Positions 38,944 to 49,034 of a stretch of DNA of 64,000 bases are shown piece after piece. This DNA is from Mixta hanseatica (GTDB lineage Bacteria; Pseudomonadota; Gammaproteobacteria; Enterobacterales; Enterobacteriaceae): the NCBI RefSeq assembly GCF_023517775.1, contig NZ_CP082904.1:62001-126000 (forward strand), written 5' to 3'. The position numbers were made by a program, and so were the translations under genes. The notes beneath the pieces were generated by a model that saw only the letters and a list, made by a program, of their open reading frames with translations, made no database searches and was not told the origin of the DNA. The stretch's first letter is position 1. The number at the start of each line of letters is the position of its first letter.

Positions 38944-38961
38944 GCCGGCCGTCTGGCCGGC
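38944..38961 (+). other. GC-rich hairpin after the sugar-binding protein gene
   Basis: GCCGGCC (38944-38950) and GGCCGGC (38955-38961) form a perfect 7-base-pair stem with a 4-base GTCT loop in the spacer before the ATPase gene. No T run follows. It mirrors the hairpin between xylF and xylG and probably stabilises the upstream message or reduces read-through. Confidence 0.6.
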
Positions 38962-39015
38962 AATATCAAAAGAGACATTTTAGCGTCCGGATGGGCGCTT
39001 CCAGGGGTATTGTCA

Positions 39016-40524
39016 ATGACAGACGCCACCGCATTTATCACTCTTGAGAATATCAGCAAGCAATTTCCCGGCGTGCTGGCGCTGGATAAGGTGAACCTGT
39101 CGCTGCAAAAAGGCGAAGTTCACTGTCTGGCGGGGCAGAACGGCTGCGGTAAAAGCACCATTATTAAAGTGATCTCCGGGGTTTATCATCCCGAAAAAGG
39201 GGCGCGCATGCTGCTGGATGGCAAACTATTCCATCATCTGACGCCACAGCTCTCCAGCCATTACGGCATTCAGGTAATTTACCAGGATCTTTCGCTGTTC
39301 CCTAACTTCAGCGTGGCGGAGAACATCGCGGTTAACCGTTATCTGCCCGGCGGCGATATCTGGGTGCGTCGCGGCGCAATGAAACAGCAGGCGCTGGCGG
39401 CGATGAAACGCATTGGGGTCAGGCTCGATCCGGATAAAAAAGTCGAAAAACTCTCTATTGCCGATCGCCAACTGGTGGCTATTTGTCGCGCTATTGCCGC
39501 CGATGCCCGTCTGGTGATTATGGATGAACCGACCGCCTCCCTGACGCGGCAAGAGGTTAACGGCCTGCTAAGGGTGGTTAACGAACTGAAAGCCGCTGGC
39601 ATCTGCGTGGTGTTTGTCAGCCACCGTCTGGATGAAGTGATGGAAGTGGCGGACCGTATTAGCGTCATGCGTGACGGCAAGCTGGTCGGCACTTTTCCAG
39701 CGGCGGAACTGAACAGTCATGAACTGGCGTTCCTGATGACAGGACAACGCTTCCACTATAGCCCTCTCCCCGAAAAACCGCCTGCCGAACAGGCGCCGAT
39801 GCTGGAACTGCATGGCTTAAGCCGCAAAGGCAAATACCACAATATTAACTTATCGCTGCGTAGTGGAGAGATTGTCTCTATTGTCGGCCTGCTGGGCGCC
39901 GGACGTACTGAACTCTGTTTAAGCCTGTTTGGCATGACGCAGCCGGAGAGCGGAGAAATTCGCATTAACGGCCGGGCGGTCACGCTGCGCAATAACCGTG
40001 ATGCGATAAAGCATGGGATCGGCTACGTCTCAGAGGATCGTCTGACGCAGGGGCTGATCATGGAGCAGTCGATCTACGACAACACCCTTGTTACGGTCTT
40101 CGATCGGCTGCATACCCGCAGCGGCCTGCTCGATCGTCGCAAAGCGCGCAGGCTGGTGGCCGATCTGATTGGCGAGCTGAATATCAAAGTTTCCGATCCG
40201 CACCTGCCGGTGAAAACCCTCTCCGGCGGTAATGCGCAAAGGATAGCCATCGCTAAATGGGTCGCCACCGACCCGCGCATCTTAATTCTCGATTCGCCTA
40301 CGGTCGGCGTGGATATCGCCAACAAAGAGGGGATTTATCAGATTGCCCGCAAGCTGGCGGAGCAGGGGCTGGCGGTGCTGATGATTTGCGATGAAATTCC
40401 GGAAGCTTATTACAACAGCCATCGCGTGCTGGTGATGCGTCGCGGCGAACTGGTGGCGGAGTTTAATCCTCATCGCTGTACGGAACAGGAGATTGCTGAA
40501 GTGGTTGAGGTGATCCATGAATAA
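39016..40524 (+). CDS. Sugar ABC importer ATPase, double domain
   Basis: A 502-residue two-domain ATPase of the ribose/xylose/AI-2 type. First half: Walker A GQNGCGKST, Q-loop YQDLSLFPNF, Walker B LVIMDEPTASLT. Second half: degenerate GLLGAGRTELCLSL, signature TLSGGNAQRIAIAKW, Walker B ILILDSPTVGVDI (Glu replaced by Ser in the second site, as in the family). ATG 39016 is 8 bases after AGGGG; a TTG two codons upstream is possible. The gene overlaps the first permease by 8 bases. Confidence 0.9.
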   Translation: MTDATAFITLENISKQFPGVLALDKVNLSLQKGEVHCLAGQNGCGKSTIIKVISGVYHPEKGARMLLDGKLFHHLTPQLSSHYGIQVIYQDLSLFPNFSVAENIAVNRYLPGGDIWVRRGAMKQQALAAMKRIGVRLDPDKKVEKLSIADRQLVAICRAIAADARLVIMDEPTASLTRQEVNGLLRVVNELKAAGICVVFVSHRLDEVMEVADRISVMRDGKLVGTFPAAELNSHELAFLMTGQRFHYSPLPEKPPAEQAPMLELHGLSRKGKYHNINLSLRSGEIVSIVGLLGAGRTELCLSLFGMTQPESGEIRINGRAVTLRNNRDAIKHGIGYVSEDRLTQGLIMEQSIYDNTLVTVFDRLHTRSGLLDRRKARRLVADLIGELNIKVSDPHLPVKTLSGGNAQRIAIAKWVATDPRILILDSPTVGVDIANKEGIYQIARKLAEQGLAVLMICDEIPEAYYNSHRVLVMRRGELVAEFNPHRCTEQEIAEVVEVIHE

Positions 40525-41503
40525 TCGTCTTTCCCATATCGCCGGGCAGCACGAGTTCTGGCTTGGACTGCTGGTTATCGCGCTTGGCGTTGGATTAAGC
40601 GTCAGCACTGATGAGTTCCTCTCGCTGGGCAACCTGACGGATGTCGCTACCAGCTATGCCATCCTGGGCATCCTCGCCTGCGGCCTGTTTGTGGTGCTGA
40701 TTTCCGGCGGGATCGATATTTCGTTTCCGGCCATCACCGCCATTGCGCAGTATGTAATGGCAAGCTGGATCATCGCTCACGGCGGCAACTTCGCGCTGGC
40801 GCTGGTGATGTCTATCGCCGTTGGGCTGCTGCTTGGGCTGGTTAACGGCTTTCTGGTTTACTGGCTGCGCGTGCCGGCAATTATCATTACCATCGCCACG
40901 CTGAATGTCTATTACGGGCTGTTGGTCTACGCCACCAAAGGCACCTGGCTGTATGGCTTCCCGGACTGGTTTATGAATGGCATTAACTGGTTCTCCTTCA
41001 CCGCCGCCGACGGCTACGACTATGGCCTTACTCTGCCGCTGTTGTGCCTGGCGGGCACGATTATTGTTACCGCGCTGTTGATGAACTACACCCGTCTCGG
41101 TCGTCAGATCTACGCGATGGGCGGCAACCGTGATGCAGCTTCGCGCCTGGGGTTGAACCTGCTAAAGCTGCATTTTTACGTCTACGGCTATATGGGCATT
41201 CTCGCCGGGATCGCCGCCGTGGTACAGGCGCAGATTACCCAGTCCGTTGCGCCGAACTCGCTGCTTGGCTTTGAGCTGACGGTACTGGCGGCGGTGGTGC
41301 TGGGCGGCACCAGCATGACCGGCGGCCGCGGTACCCTGACCGGTACCCTGCTGGGCGTTGTTCTGCTGGCCTTTTTGCAAAACGGCCTGACGCTGCTTAG
41401 CGTCTCCTCTTACTGGCACACTGTATTCAGCGGCGCCATTATCCTGGTCAGTATCAGCGCCACGGCCTGGAATGAAAAACGCAAACTTGCAAGGGAGCTT
41501 TGA
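40517..41503 (+). CDS. Sugar ABC importer permease 1
   Basis: A 328-residue inner-membrane permease of the BPD_transp_2 family, about nine or ten hydrophobic segments. Signatures: ILGILACGLFVVLISGGIDIS, AMGGNRDAASRLGLNLLKL, and VLGGTSMTGGRGTLTGTLLG. It overlaps the ATPase by 8 bases and ends one base before the second permease start. Together they form a heterodimeric channel, as in LsrCD-like systems. Substrate not identified. Confidence 0.88.
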   Translation: MNNRLSHIAGQHEFWLGLLVIALGVGLSVSTDEFLSLGNLTDVATSYAILGILACGLFVVLISGGIDISFPAITAIAQYVMASWIIAHGGNFALALVMSIAVGLLLGLVNGFLVYWLRVPAIIITIATLNVYYGLLVYATKGTWLYGFPDWFMNGINWFSFTAADGYDYGLTLPLLCLAGTIIVTALLMNYTRLGRQIYAMGGNRDAASRLGLNLLKLHFYVYGYMGILAGIAAVVQAQITQSVAPNSLLGFELTVLAAVVLGGTSMTGGRGTLTGTLLGVVLLAFLQNGLTLLSVSSYWHTVFSGAIILVSISATAWNEKRKLAREL

Positions 41504-41504
41504 G

Positions 41505-42458
41505 ATGAAACCATTCGCCAGATTTTTACCCGGTGATGCCATCATCCGTCTGCAATGCGTGATCATTATCGCGGTTGCGCTGGCTTTCGCACTGCTGCTG
41601 GGCGGCCGGTTTTTTAGCGTCGCCAACTTTCAATCTATCGGCTCGCAGCTGCCGATCCTGGGCATGCTGGCGTTGGGCATGGGCATAACCATGCTAACCG
41701 GCGGCATTAACCTGTCGATTATCGCCGGGGCTAACAGCTGCTCGCTGGTAATGGCGGCGATTATCGTTAGCCATCCTGATAACCCGCTGTTTCTGCTGCT
41801 GGCGCTGCTGGCGGGGATGGCGGTGGCAGTCGCTATCGGCACGCTGAACGGGGCGCTGATCGCCTGGGTCGGCGTCTCGCCGATTCTCGCCACGCTGGGC
41901 ACTATGACGCTGATTTCCGGCCTGAATATCCTGCTTTCCGACGGCACGGTGATTTCAGGTTTTCCAGCGGCGATTCAGTTCCTCGGCAACGCGACGGTTG
42001 TCGGCATTCCCGTCGCGCTGTTGCTCTTCCTGGTGGTGGCGCTGCTGCTGTGGGTGCTGCTGGAACATACCACGCTGGGCCGCAGCATTTACCTGGTCGG
42101 CTCTAATGAACAGGCGACCCGCTACAGCGGTGTGAATACCGTGCGCGTGCAGATTGCGGTGTATGTCATTTCTGCGCTGCTCGGCTGGGTAGCCGCCATT
42201 TTGATGATGGCGAAATTCAATTCGGCGAAGGCCGGCTATGGCGAATCGTACCTGCTGGTCACCATTCTTGCGTCGGTGCTTGGCGGCATCAACCCCGATG
42301 GCGGTTTTGGCCGCATCGTCGGTCTGGTGCTGGCGCTAGTGGTGCTACAGATGCTGGAAAGCGGTTTTAACCTGCTGGGGATCAGCAGTTATCTGACGAT
42401 GGCGCTCTGGGGCACCGTTCTCATTCTTTTTATCGCATTACAGAACCGTAAAGCCTGA
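41505..42458 (+). CDS. Sugar ABC importer permease 2
   Basis: A 317-residue permease paralogous to the preceding gene, with LGMLALGMGITMLTGGINLS, LVGSNEQATRYSGVNTVRV and ASVLGGINPDGGFGRIVGL. The start is ATG 41505, with AGGGAG ahead and one base after the previous stop; an earlier ATG at 41472 lies inside the previous gene. The kinase follows 16 bases later. Confidence 0.88.
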   Translation: MKPFARFLPGDAIIRLQCVIIIAVALAFALLLGGRFFSVANFQSIGSQLPILGMLALGMGITMLTGGINLSIIAGANSCSLVMAAIIVSHPDNPLFLLLALLAGMAVAVAIGTLNGALIAWVGVSPILATLGTMTLISGLNILLSDGTVISGFPAAIQFLGNATVVGIPVALLLFLVVALLLWVLLEHTTLGRSIYLVGSNEQATRYSGVNTVRVQIAVYVISALLGWVAAILMMAKFNSAKAGYGESYLLVTILASVLGGINPDGGFGRIVGLVLALVVLQMLESGFNLLGISSYLTMALWGTVLILFIALQNRKA

Positions 42459-42474
42459 TTTCAGGAGAAAAAAT

Positions 42475-44112
42475 ATGGCGAGTTACTTCATTGGTGTAGA
42501 TGTGGGAACCGGAAGCGCCCGGGCTGGCGTGTTTGATCTGCATGGTAGAATGGTCGGTCAGGCCAGCCGGGCGATTGAAATTTATCGTCCGCAGGCTGAT
42601 TTCGTCGAGCAGTCTTCCGACAATATCTGGCAGGCGGTCTGTAATGCGGTGCGCGATGCGGTAAACCAGGCGGATATTAATCCCATTCAGGTGAAAGGGC
42701 TGGGATTTGACGCGACCTGCTCGCTGGTAGTGCTGGATAAAGAGGGGAAGCCGCTGAGCATCAGCCCTTCCGGGCGCAGCGAGCAGAATATTATCGTCTG
42801 GATGGATCATCGGGCAATTACCCAGGCCGATCGTATTAATGCGCTGCATCATCGGGTACTGGATTATGTCGGCGGCATTATCTCGCCGGAAATGCAGACG
42901 CCGAAACTGCTGTGGCTGAAACAGCATATGCCGAACACCTGGGCCAACGCCGGTTACTACTTTGATCTGCCGGACTTTCTCACCTGGCGCGCCACGGGTG
43001 ACGATACGCGCTCGCTCTGCTCTACCGTCTGTAAGTGGACCTATATGGGCCATGAAGATAAATGGGACGCCAGCTATTTTCGCCAGATTGGGCTGGAGGA
43101 TTTGCTGGAGCACGATGCGGAAAAAATTGGCCGTTACGTAAAAACCATGGGGGAACCGCTCGGATATGGATTGACGCAGCGTGCCGCCAGCGAAATGGGG
43201 CTGATCCCCGGTACGGCGGTCAGCGTGTCGATTATCGATGCGCATGCCGGCACGCTCGGCACGCTCGGTGCCTGCGGCGTTTCCGGCGAGGTCGCGGATT
43301 TCGATCGCCGCATCGCGCTGATTGGCGGCACGTCAACGGGCCATATGGCTATCTCCAGGCAACCGCGTTTTATCAACGGCGTTTGGGGGCCATACTACTC
43401 GGCGGTGTTGCCGGAATACTGGCTCAATGAGGGCGGTCAGTCGGCCACCGGCGCGTTAATCGATCATATTATTCAGTCGCATCCCTGCTATGAATCCCTG
43501 CTGGCGCAGGCGAAAACCCAGGGACAAACCATTTACGAATTGCTCAATGCGCTGCTGCGTAAAATGGCCGGCGAGCCGGAAAATATCGCCTTCCTGACGC
43601 GGGATATTCATATCTTGCCTTACTTTCACGGCAACCGCTCGCCGCGTGCCAACCCCACCTTAACCGGTGTCATTAGCGGGCTTAAGTTGTCACGCACGCC
43701 GGAAGATATGGCGCTGCACTATCTGGCGACGATTCAGGCTATCGCGCTGGGGACGCGCCATATCATTGAAACCATGAACCAGAGCGGCTATGCCATCGAT
43801 ACCATTATGGCCAGCGGCGGCGGCACTAAAAATCCGGTGTTTGTGCAGGAGCACGCCAATGCCACCGGTTGCGCCATGCTGTTGCCGGAAGAGAGCGAAG
43901 CGATGCTGCTGGGTAGCGCCATGATGGGCACCGTTGCGGCAGGGGTTTTCGACTCCTTTCCGGAGGCGATGTCGCTAATGAGCCGTATCGGTAAAACGGT
44001 TACGCCGCAGACTAACCACATCAAGCGCTACTACGATCGCAAGTATCAGGTATTTCATGAGATGTATCAGGACCATATGAAGTACCGTCAGCTGATGCAG
44101 GAGGGCGCATGA
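42475..44112 (+). CDS. FGGY-family pentulose kinase, D-ribulokinase-like
   Basis: A 545-residue FGGY kinase with the ribulokinase-type features of the family with YpCarbK/FGGY pentulokinases (TIGR01315 type): FIGVDVGTGSARAGVFDL, WMDHRAITQADRIN, FDATCSLVVLD, and the C-terminal MASGGGTKNPVFVQEHA. Members phosphorylate D-ribulose and sometimes ribitol-related sugars. AGGAG lies 8 bases before the ATG. It overlaps the SIS gene by ATGA. The kinase would trap the sugar brought in by the preceding transporter. The family is firm; exact substrate is an inference. Confidence 0.82.
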   Translation: MASYFIGVDVGTGSARAGVFDLHGRMVGQASRAIEIYRPQADFVEQSSDNIWQAVCNAVRDAVNQADINPIQVKGLGFDATCSLVVLDKEGKPLSISPSGRSEQNIIVWMDHRAITQADRINALHHRVLDYVGGIISPEMQTPKLLWLKQHMPNTWANAGYYFDLPDFLTWRATGDDTRSLCSTVCKWTYMGHEDKWDASYFRQIGLEDLLEHDAEKIGRYVKTMGEPLGYGLTQRAASEMGLIPGTAVSVSIIDAHAGTLGTLGACGVSGEVADFDRRIALIGGTSTGHMAISRQPRFINGVWGPYYSAVLPEYWLNEGGQSATGALIDHIIQSHPCYESLLAQAKTQGQTIYELLNALLRKMAGEPENIAFLTRDIHILPYFHGNRSPRANPTLTGVISGLKLSRTPEDMALHYLATIQAIALGTRHIIETMNQSGYAIDTIMASGGGTKNPVFVQEHANATGCAMLLPEESEAMLLGSAMMGTVAAGVFDSFPEAMSLMSRIGKTVTPQTNHIKRYYDRKYQVFHEMYQDHMKYRQLMQEGA

Positions 44113-44708
44113 ACCCTTCATGGCAGCAGGCCACCGATGTATGGCGCCTTTACAGCGAAGCGCTGAATGCGCTGGAGCAGCATTTAACCGAGCCGCTCTG
44201 GGCAGCATTGCTGGCAGAGCTGCGCGGCTGTAAAGGGAAGATAGTGGTGACGGGCGTGGGCACATCGGGCATTGCGGCGCGGAAAATCGCCCACATGCTG
44301 GCCTGCGTCGAGCGTCCGGCCATTTACCTTAACGCCACCGATGCCGCTCATGGCGATCTCGGCTTTTTAGACGGCGACGATCTGATGATTATGCTCTCGC
44401 GCGGCGGCAACTCTGATGAACTGACCCGGCTGCTGCCTGCACTGGCGGCGAAAAAGGTGCCCTTGATCAGCGTAACTGAAAATCCCGCGTCGGCGATTGC
44501 CCGCGCCGCCCGGCTGGTTATCTCAACCGGCGTGCAGCGCGAGGCCGATCCGCTAAATATGCTCGCCACCACCTCAATTGTTCTGGTGCTGGCGATATTC
44601 GATGCGGCCTGCGCCTGTCTGATGAGCGAAAGCGGCTATTCGCATCAGACGCTGCTGGCGGTACATCCGGGCGGCGATGTCGGGCTAACGCTCAGCCAGA
44701 AAAAATAG
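44109..44708 (+). CDS. SIS-domain sugar phosphate isomerase
   Basis: A 199-residue SIS-domain protein, without the CBS pair of KpsF/KdsD, so more like the single-domain GutQ core or hexulose-6-phosphate isomerase (PHI). The phosphosugar motif is VTGVGTSGIAARKIAHMLA, then MLSRGGNSDELTRLLP and VISTGVQREADPLNMLATTS. The end ESGYSHQTLLAVHPGGDVGL matches arabinose-5-phosphate isomerases. It may interconvert ribulose 5-phosphate and arabinose 5-phosphate downstream of the kinase. It starts inside the kinase stop and is the last gene of the operon. Confidence 0.75.
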   Translation: MNPSWQQATDVWRLYSEALNALEQHLTEPLWAALLAELRGCKGKIVVTGVGTSGIAARKIAHMLACVERPAIYLNATDAAHGDLGFLDGDDLMIMLSRGGNSDELTRLLPALAAKKVPLISVTENPASAIARAARLVISTGVQREADPLNMLATTSIVLVLAIFDAACACLMSESGYSHQTLLAVHPGGDVGLTLSQKK

Positions 44709-44713
44709 TCTGC

Positions 44714-45709
44714 TTAACTCACCAGATGGCGCCGATCGAGGCGGCGCAGCGCCAGCGCCAGCAGCAGGCTGCCCGCCAGCGTAACGCTGAAAACCAGCGC
44801 GATATCCAGCAGCGGCCACTGCTTATGATCCAGATAGTGTGTCCGCATAAAGTGGATAAACAGCGCGTGAAAGCCGTAGATCGGCAGAGAATTGCGTGAG
44901 ATCAGCGCCAGTGCCGGCAGCGGCTGGCTCAGGCAGTTTTTAAACAGCACAAACAGGCTCAGCGCGCCGATAAACACCAGCGGCCCGCAGTAGAGATACC
45001 AGAGATCGGAGAAAGCGCCGTTAATATGCAGCTCTTTTTTGGTACCGACTGAGATGCCCGCCACGCAGACGATAAACAGCAGCGCCGCCAGCCAGCTTAC
45101 GCCGCGCCGTTCGGTATGCATGGTGCCAAGCGCGCGGCCCAGCAGGGCATACAGCAGATAATAGATGCTGTCGCCGCTGATATAGAGGTTAATCGGCAGC
45201 CATTGAAAGCGGCCGGTCGCCTGGTCGGCGGTATTGGGGTTCGCCAGCACCGCTGCCACCAGCACCATGATGATGACGTAGCGCGCCGTGATGGGTTTCA
45301 CCTGAATCAGCGGCGAGAACAGATAGATAGTGATAATCGCAAAGAAAAACCACAGGTGATAAAAAACCGGTTTTTGCAACAGATGCAGCAGCGAGAGCGT
45401 CTCGCTGATCGGCGTTAGCAGGGTGATATAGAGCAGCGCCACGGCGCTGTAAAACAGTAGGCAGAGCACAATGCGCAGAAAGTGGCGCGGCTGCGCGCTG
45501 CGTTCGCCAAAAAACAGGTAGCCGGAAATCATAAAGAATAGCGGAACGCAGACGCGCGACGTGGAATTCAGCAAATTTGCGCTATCCCAGGCGGATTCCG
45601 CGACCTGACCGCTGTTAGTGATATACCAGGTGGTGGTATGAATCATGATGACCATCAGGCAGGCCACCGCACGTAAATTATCTATCCAGCCAATCTTTTG
45701 CGCCGACAT
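44714..45709 (-). CDS. wecH: O-acetyltransferase WecH (YiaH)
   Basis: An inner-membrane acyltransferase (Acyl_transf_3) of 331 residues, the same length as E. coli WecH, which O-acetylates enterobacterial common antigen. Ten or so membrane segments; key parts [40 protein letters not shown] and [20 protein letters not shown]. The ATG at 45709 with GAGG about 6 bases ahead is the family start; a longer frame to 45799 has no support. It neighbours glyQ as in E. coli and converges with the pentulose operon, 5 bases from its end. Confidence 0.92.
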   Translation of the reverse strand: MSAQKIGWIDNLRAVACLMVIMIHTTTWYITNSGQVAESAWDSANLLNSTSRVCVPLFFMISGYLFFGERSAQPRHFLRIVLCLLFYSAVALLYITLLTPISETLSLLHLLQKPVFYHLWFFFAIITIYLFSPLIQVKPITARYVIIMVLVAAVLANPNTADQATGRFQWLPINLYISGDSIYYLLYALLGRALGTMHTERRGVSWLAALLFIVCVAGISVGTKKELHINGAFSDLWYLYCGPLVFIGALSLFVLFKNCLSQPLPALALISRNSLPIYGFHALFIHFMRTHYLDHKQWPLLDIALVFSVTLAGSLLLALALRRLDRRHLVS

Positions 45710-45883
45710 TTTTTCCTCATAAAGCGAGCACTTACGCTTATCAGGGTAGCCAGGCCACCGCGCTTCAACAACTTTCCGCCCGTTGGATTCAGATTTCACC
45801 CGCCCGTCGTCCGTCTTTGAACCCTAATGAAACAAAGCGGCAGCCAGACGAGATCACAGGCTGCATAACGCCCGGTCAAAGGG

Positions 45884-45889
45884 TATACT
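45884..45889 (+). promoter_or_regulatory. Candidate -10 element ahead of glyQ
   Basis: TATACT lies 45 bases before the glyQ ATG, preceded by GGG. The region 17 bases upstream of it reads CTGCAT, a poor -35. It is a candidate promoter for glyQS, low support. Confidence 0.35.
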
Positions 45890-45933
45890 GACGCACACTT
45901 TTTTAACTCACCCGTATCGCGTGCGAATTCAAC

Positions 45934-46845
45934 ATGCAAAAGTTTGATACCAAGACCTTTCAGGGCCTGATCCTGACCTTGCAGGATTACTGGGCGCGTC
46001 AGGGCTGCACCATCGTTCAACCGCTGGACATGGAAGTAGGCGCTGGCACTTCTCACCCGATGACCTGCCTGCGAGCGCTGGGCCCGGAGCCTATCGCCGC
46101 TGCCTATGTGCAGCCTTCACGCCGTCCTACCGACGGGCGCTACGGGGAAAACCCGAACCGTCTGCAGCACTATTACCAGTTCCAGGTGATCATTAAGCCG
46201 TCGCCGGACAACATTCAGGAGCTCTATCTTGGCTCGCTGAAAGAGCTGGGCATCGATCCTGGCGTTCACGATATCCGCTTCGTGGAAGATAACTGGGAAA
46301 ACCCGACGCTGGGCGCCTGGGGTCTCGGTTGGGAAGTCTGGCTGAACGGCATGGAGGTGACGCAGTTCACCTATTTCCAGCAGGTTGGCGGCCTGGAGTG
46401 CAAACCGGTTACCGGCGAAATCACCTACGGCCTGGAGCGTCTGGCGATGTATATCCAGGGCGTTGACAGCGTTTACGATCTGGTCTGGAGCGACGGCCCG
46501 CTGGGTAAAACCACCTACGGTGACGTGTTCCATCAGAACGAAGTGGAGCAGTCCACCTATAACTTCGAATATGCCGACGTAGATTTCCTTTTCACCTGCT
46601 TCGAGCAGTATGAAAAAGAGGCGCAGAAGCTGCTGGCGCTGGAAAAACCGCTGCCGCTGCCGGCCTACGAGCGCATTCTAAAAGCGGCGCACAGCTTTAA
46701 CCTGCTGGATGCCCGCAAAGCGATCTCGGTTACTGAACGTCAGCGTTATATTCTGCGCATTCGCACCCTGACCAAAGCCGTGGCTGAAGCCTACTACGCC
46801 TCCCGCGAGGCGCTGGGCTTCCCGATGTGCAATAACAACAAATAA
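45934..46845 (+). CDS. glyQ: Glycyl-tRNA synthetase alpha subunit
   Basis: Class II synthetase alpha chain; with GlyS forms the alpha2-beta2 enzyme that charges tRNA-Gly. 303 residues, same as E. coli. Motifs: [36 protein letters not shown], and [15 protein letters not shown], with the class II motif in [20 protein letters not shown]. It is followed 9 bases later by glyS. Confidence 0.98.
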   Translation: MQKFDTKTFQGLILTLQDYWARQGCTIVQPLDMEVGAGTSHPMTCLRALGPEPIAAAYVQPSRRPTDGRYGENPNRLQHYYQFQVIIKPSPDNIQELYLGSLKELGIDPGVHDIRFVEDNWENPTLGAWGLGWEVWLNGMEVTQFTYFQQVGGLECKPVTGEITYGLERLAMYIQGVDSVYDLVWSDGPLGKTTYGDVFHQNEVEQSTYNFEYADVDFLFTCFEQYEKEAQKLLALEKPLPLPAYERILKAAHSFNLLDARKAISVTERQRYILRIRTLTKAVAEAYYASREALGFPMCNNNK

Positions 46846-46854
46846 GAGGCAGCC

Positions 46855-48924
46855 ATGACTGACAAAACTTTTCTGGTGGAAATCGGCACCGAAGAGCTGC
46901 CACCCAAGGCGCTACGCAACCTGGCGGAATCTTTTGCCGCTCAGCTGACCGCTGAACTGGATAGCGCCGGCCTCGCTCACGGCGAGGTGACGTGGTACGC
47001 CGCGCCGCGCCGTCTGGCGCTGAAGGTCGCCAATCTGAGCGCGGCTCAGCCGGATCGCGAAATCGAAAAACGCGGCCCGGCGATCGCCGCGGCTTTTGAC
47101 GCCAGCGGCGCGCCGACCAAAGCGGCTGAAGGCTGGGCGCGCGGCTGTGGTATCACCGTCGATCAGGCCGAGCGCCTGAAAACCGACAAGGGCGAATGGC
47201 TGATGTATCGCGCTCAGGTGCAGGGCGAAAGCGCGCAAAAACTGCTGCCGGGCATGATCGCCGCGGCGCTGGCTAAGCTGCCGGTGCCGAAGCTGATGCG
47301 TTGGGGCGACAGCGACGTGCAGTTTGTGCGTCCGGTGCATACCGTTACCCTGCTGCTGGGCGACGAGCTGATTCCGGCCACCATTTTAGGTATCGAATCA
47401 GGCCGCACGCTGCGCGGACATCGCTTTATGGGCGAGCCAGAGTTCACCATCGATCACGCCGACCAATATCCGGAGATTCTGGAGACGCGCGGCAAAGTGA
47501 TGGCGGATTACGACGCGCGTAAAGCCAAAATCAAAGCGGACGCCGAAGCGGCGGCACGTCAGATCGGCGGCAACCCGGATCTGAGCGACAGCCTGCTGGA
47601 AGAGGTAACCTCACTGGTGGAATGGCCGGTGGTGCTAACCGCTACCTTTGAGGAAAAATTCCTCGCGGTGCCGGCAGAAGCGCTGGTCTACACCATGAAA
47701 GGCGATCAGAAATATTTCCCGGTTTACGGCAACGACGGCAAACTGCTGCCGCACTTTATCTTTGTCGCTAACGTAGAATCGAGCGATCCGCAGCAGATTA
47801 TCGCCGGTAATGAGAAGGTGGTGCGTCCGCGTCTGGCCGATGCCGAATTCTTCTTTAATACCGACCGCAAAAAGCGTCTGGAAGATAACCTGCCGCGTCT
47901 GGAAACCGTACTGTTCCAGCAGCAGCTGGGCACGCTGCGCGATAAGACTGACCGCATTCAGGCGCTGGCGGGCTGGATTGCCGCCCAGATCGGTGCTGAC
48001 GTCAACATGGCGACCCGTGCCGGCCTGCTCTCCAAGTGCGACCTGATGACCAATATGGTGTTTGAGTTTACCGACACCCAGGGCGTGATGGGCATGCACT
48101 ACGCACGTCATGACGGCGAAGCGGAAGAAGTTGCCGTGGCGCTGAATGAGCAGTATCAGCCGCGTTTCGCCGGCGACGATCTGCCATCAAGCCCGGTCGC
48201 CTGCGCGCTGGCGATCGCCGATAAGATGGATACGCTGGCCGGCATCTTCGGCATTGGACAGCATCCGAAAGGCGATAAAGACCCGTTTGCGCTGCGCCGT
48301 GCCGCGCTGGGCGTGCTGCGTATCATTGTTGAAAAGCATCTGCCGCTGGATCTGCAAACCCTGACTGAAGAAGCGGTGCGCCTGTATGGCAGCAAGCTGA
48401 GCAACGAGAAGGTAGTGGATGAGGTAATCGACTTTATGCTGGGTCGCTTCCGCACCTGGTATCAGGAAGAGGGCCACAGCGTCGATACGATTCAGGCGGT
48501 GCTGGCGCGTCGTCCAACCCGCCCGGCCGATTTCGATGCGCGCATGAAGGCGGTTTCGCACTTCCGCACGCTGGAGGATGCCGCAACGCTGGCCGCCGCC
48601 AACAAGCGCGTCTCTAACATTCTGGCAAAAGCCACCGAGCCGCTGAATAGCAGCGTGCAGGCGTCGCTGCTGAAAGAGAATGAAGAGATCAAGCTGGCGA
48701 CCTTCGTCACCGCGCTGGAAAGCAAGCTGCAGCCGTGGTTCGCTGAAGGGCGTTATCAGGATGCGCTGATCGAGCTGGCGCAGCTGCGCGAGGCAGTGGA
48801 TAACTTCTTCGATAAAGTGATGGTGAACGCTGAAGATCCGGCGGTGCGTATTAACCGCCTGACGCTGCTGGCGAAGCTGCGTCAGCTGTTCCTGCAGGTA
48901 GCGGATATCTCCCTGCTGCAGTAA
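46855..48924 (+). CDS. glyS: Glycyl-tRNA synthetase beta subunit
   Basis: Beta chain, 689 residues, same as E. coli. It begins [20 protein letters not shown] and carries the HD-like domain ([20 protein letters not shown]) and the DALR-type C-terminal anticodon-binding part ([20 protein letters not shown]). Forms the active enzyme with GlyQ. GAGG lies ahead of the ATG. Confidence 0.98.
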   Translation: MTDKTFLVEIGTEELPPKALRNLAESFAAQLTAELDSAGLAHGEVTWYAAPRRLALKVANLSAAQPDREIEKRGPAIAAAFDASGAPTKAAEGWARGCGITVDQAERLKTDKGEWLMYRAQVQGESAQKLLPGMIAAALAKLPVPKLMRWGDSDVQFVRPVHTVTLLLGDELIPATILGIESGRTLRGHRFMGEPEFTIDHADQYPEILETRGKVMADYDARKAKIKADAEAAARQIGGNPDLSDSLLEEVTSLVEWPVVLTATFEEKFLAVPAEALVYTMKGDQKYFPVYGNDGKLLPHFIFVANVESSDPQQIIAGNEKVVRPRLADAEFFFNTDRKKRLEDNLPRLETVLFQQQLGTLRDKTDRIQALAGWIAAQIGADVNMATRAGLLSKCDLMTNMVFEFTDTQGVMGMHYARHDGEAEEVAVALNEQYQPRFAGDDLPSSPVACALAIADKMDTLAGIFGIGQHPKGDKDPFALRRAALGVLRIIVEKHLPLDLQTLTEEAVRLYGSKLSNEKVVDEVIDFMLGRFRTWYQEEGHSVDTIQAVLARRPTRPADFDARMKAVSHFRTLEDAATLAAANKRVSNILAKATEPLNSSVQASLLKENEEIKLATFVTALESKLQPWFAEGRYQDALIELAQLREAVDNFFDKVMVNAEDPAVRINRLTLLAKLRQLFLQVADISLLQ

Positions 48925-48944
48925 CCGCGCTTTTGCGATGAATC

Positions 48945-48976
48945 ACGCCGGGCCATCCTTACGGGTTGCCCGGCGT
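48945..48976. terminator. Hairpin between glyS and yibF
   Basis: ACGCCGGGC (48945-48953) and GCCCGGCGT (48968-48976) form a perfect 9-base-pair stem over a 14-base loop between the convergent genes. No T run follows on either strand; a weak bidirectional terminator or transcript end is likely. Confidence 0.55.
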
Positions 48977-49034
48977 AAGCGACTGCCTGTTCACCGCGTA
49001 TTGAGGCTGTTTGTACCGGGGCGCAATGATTTAA

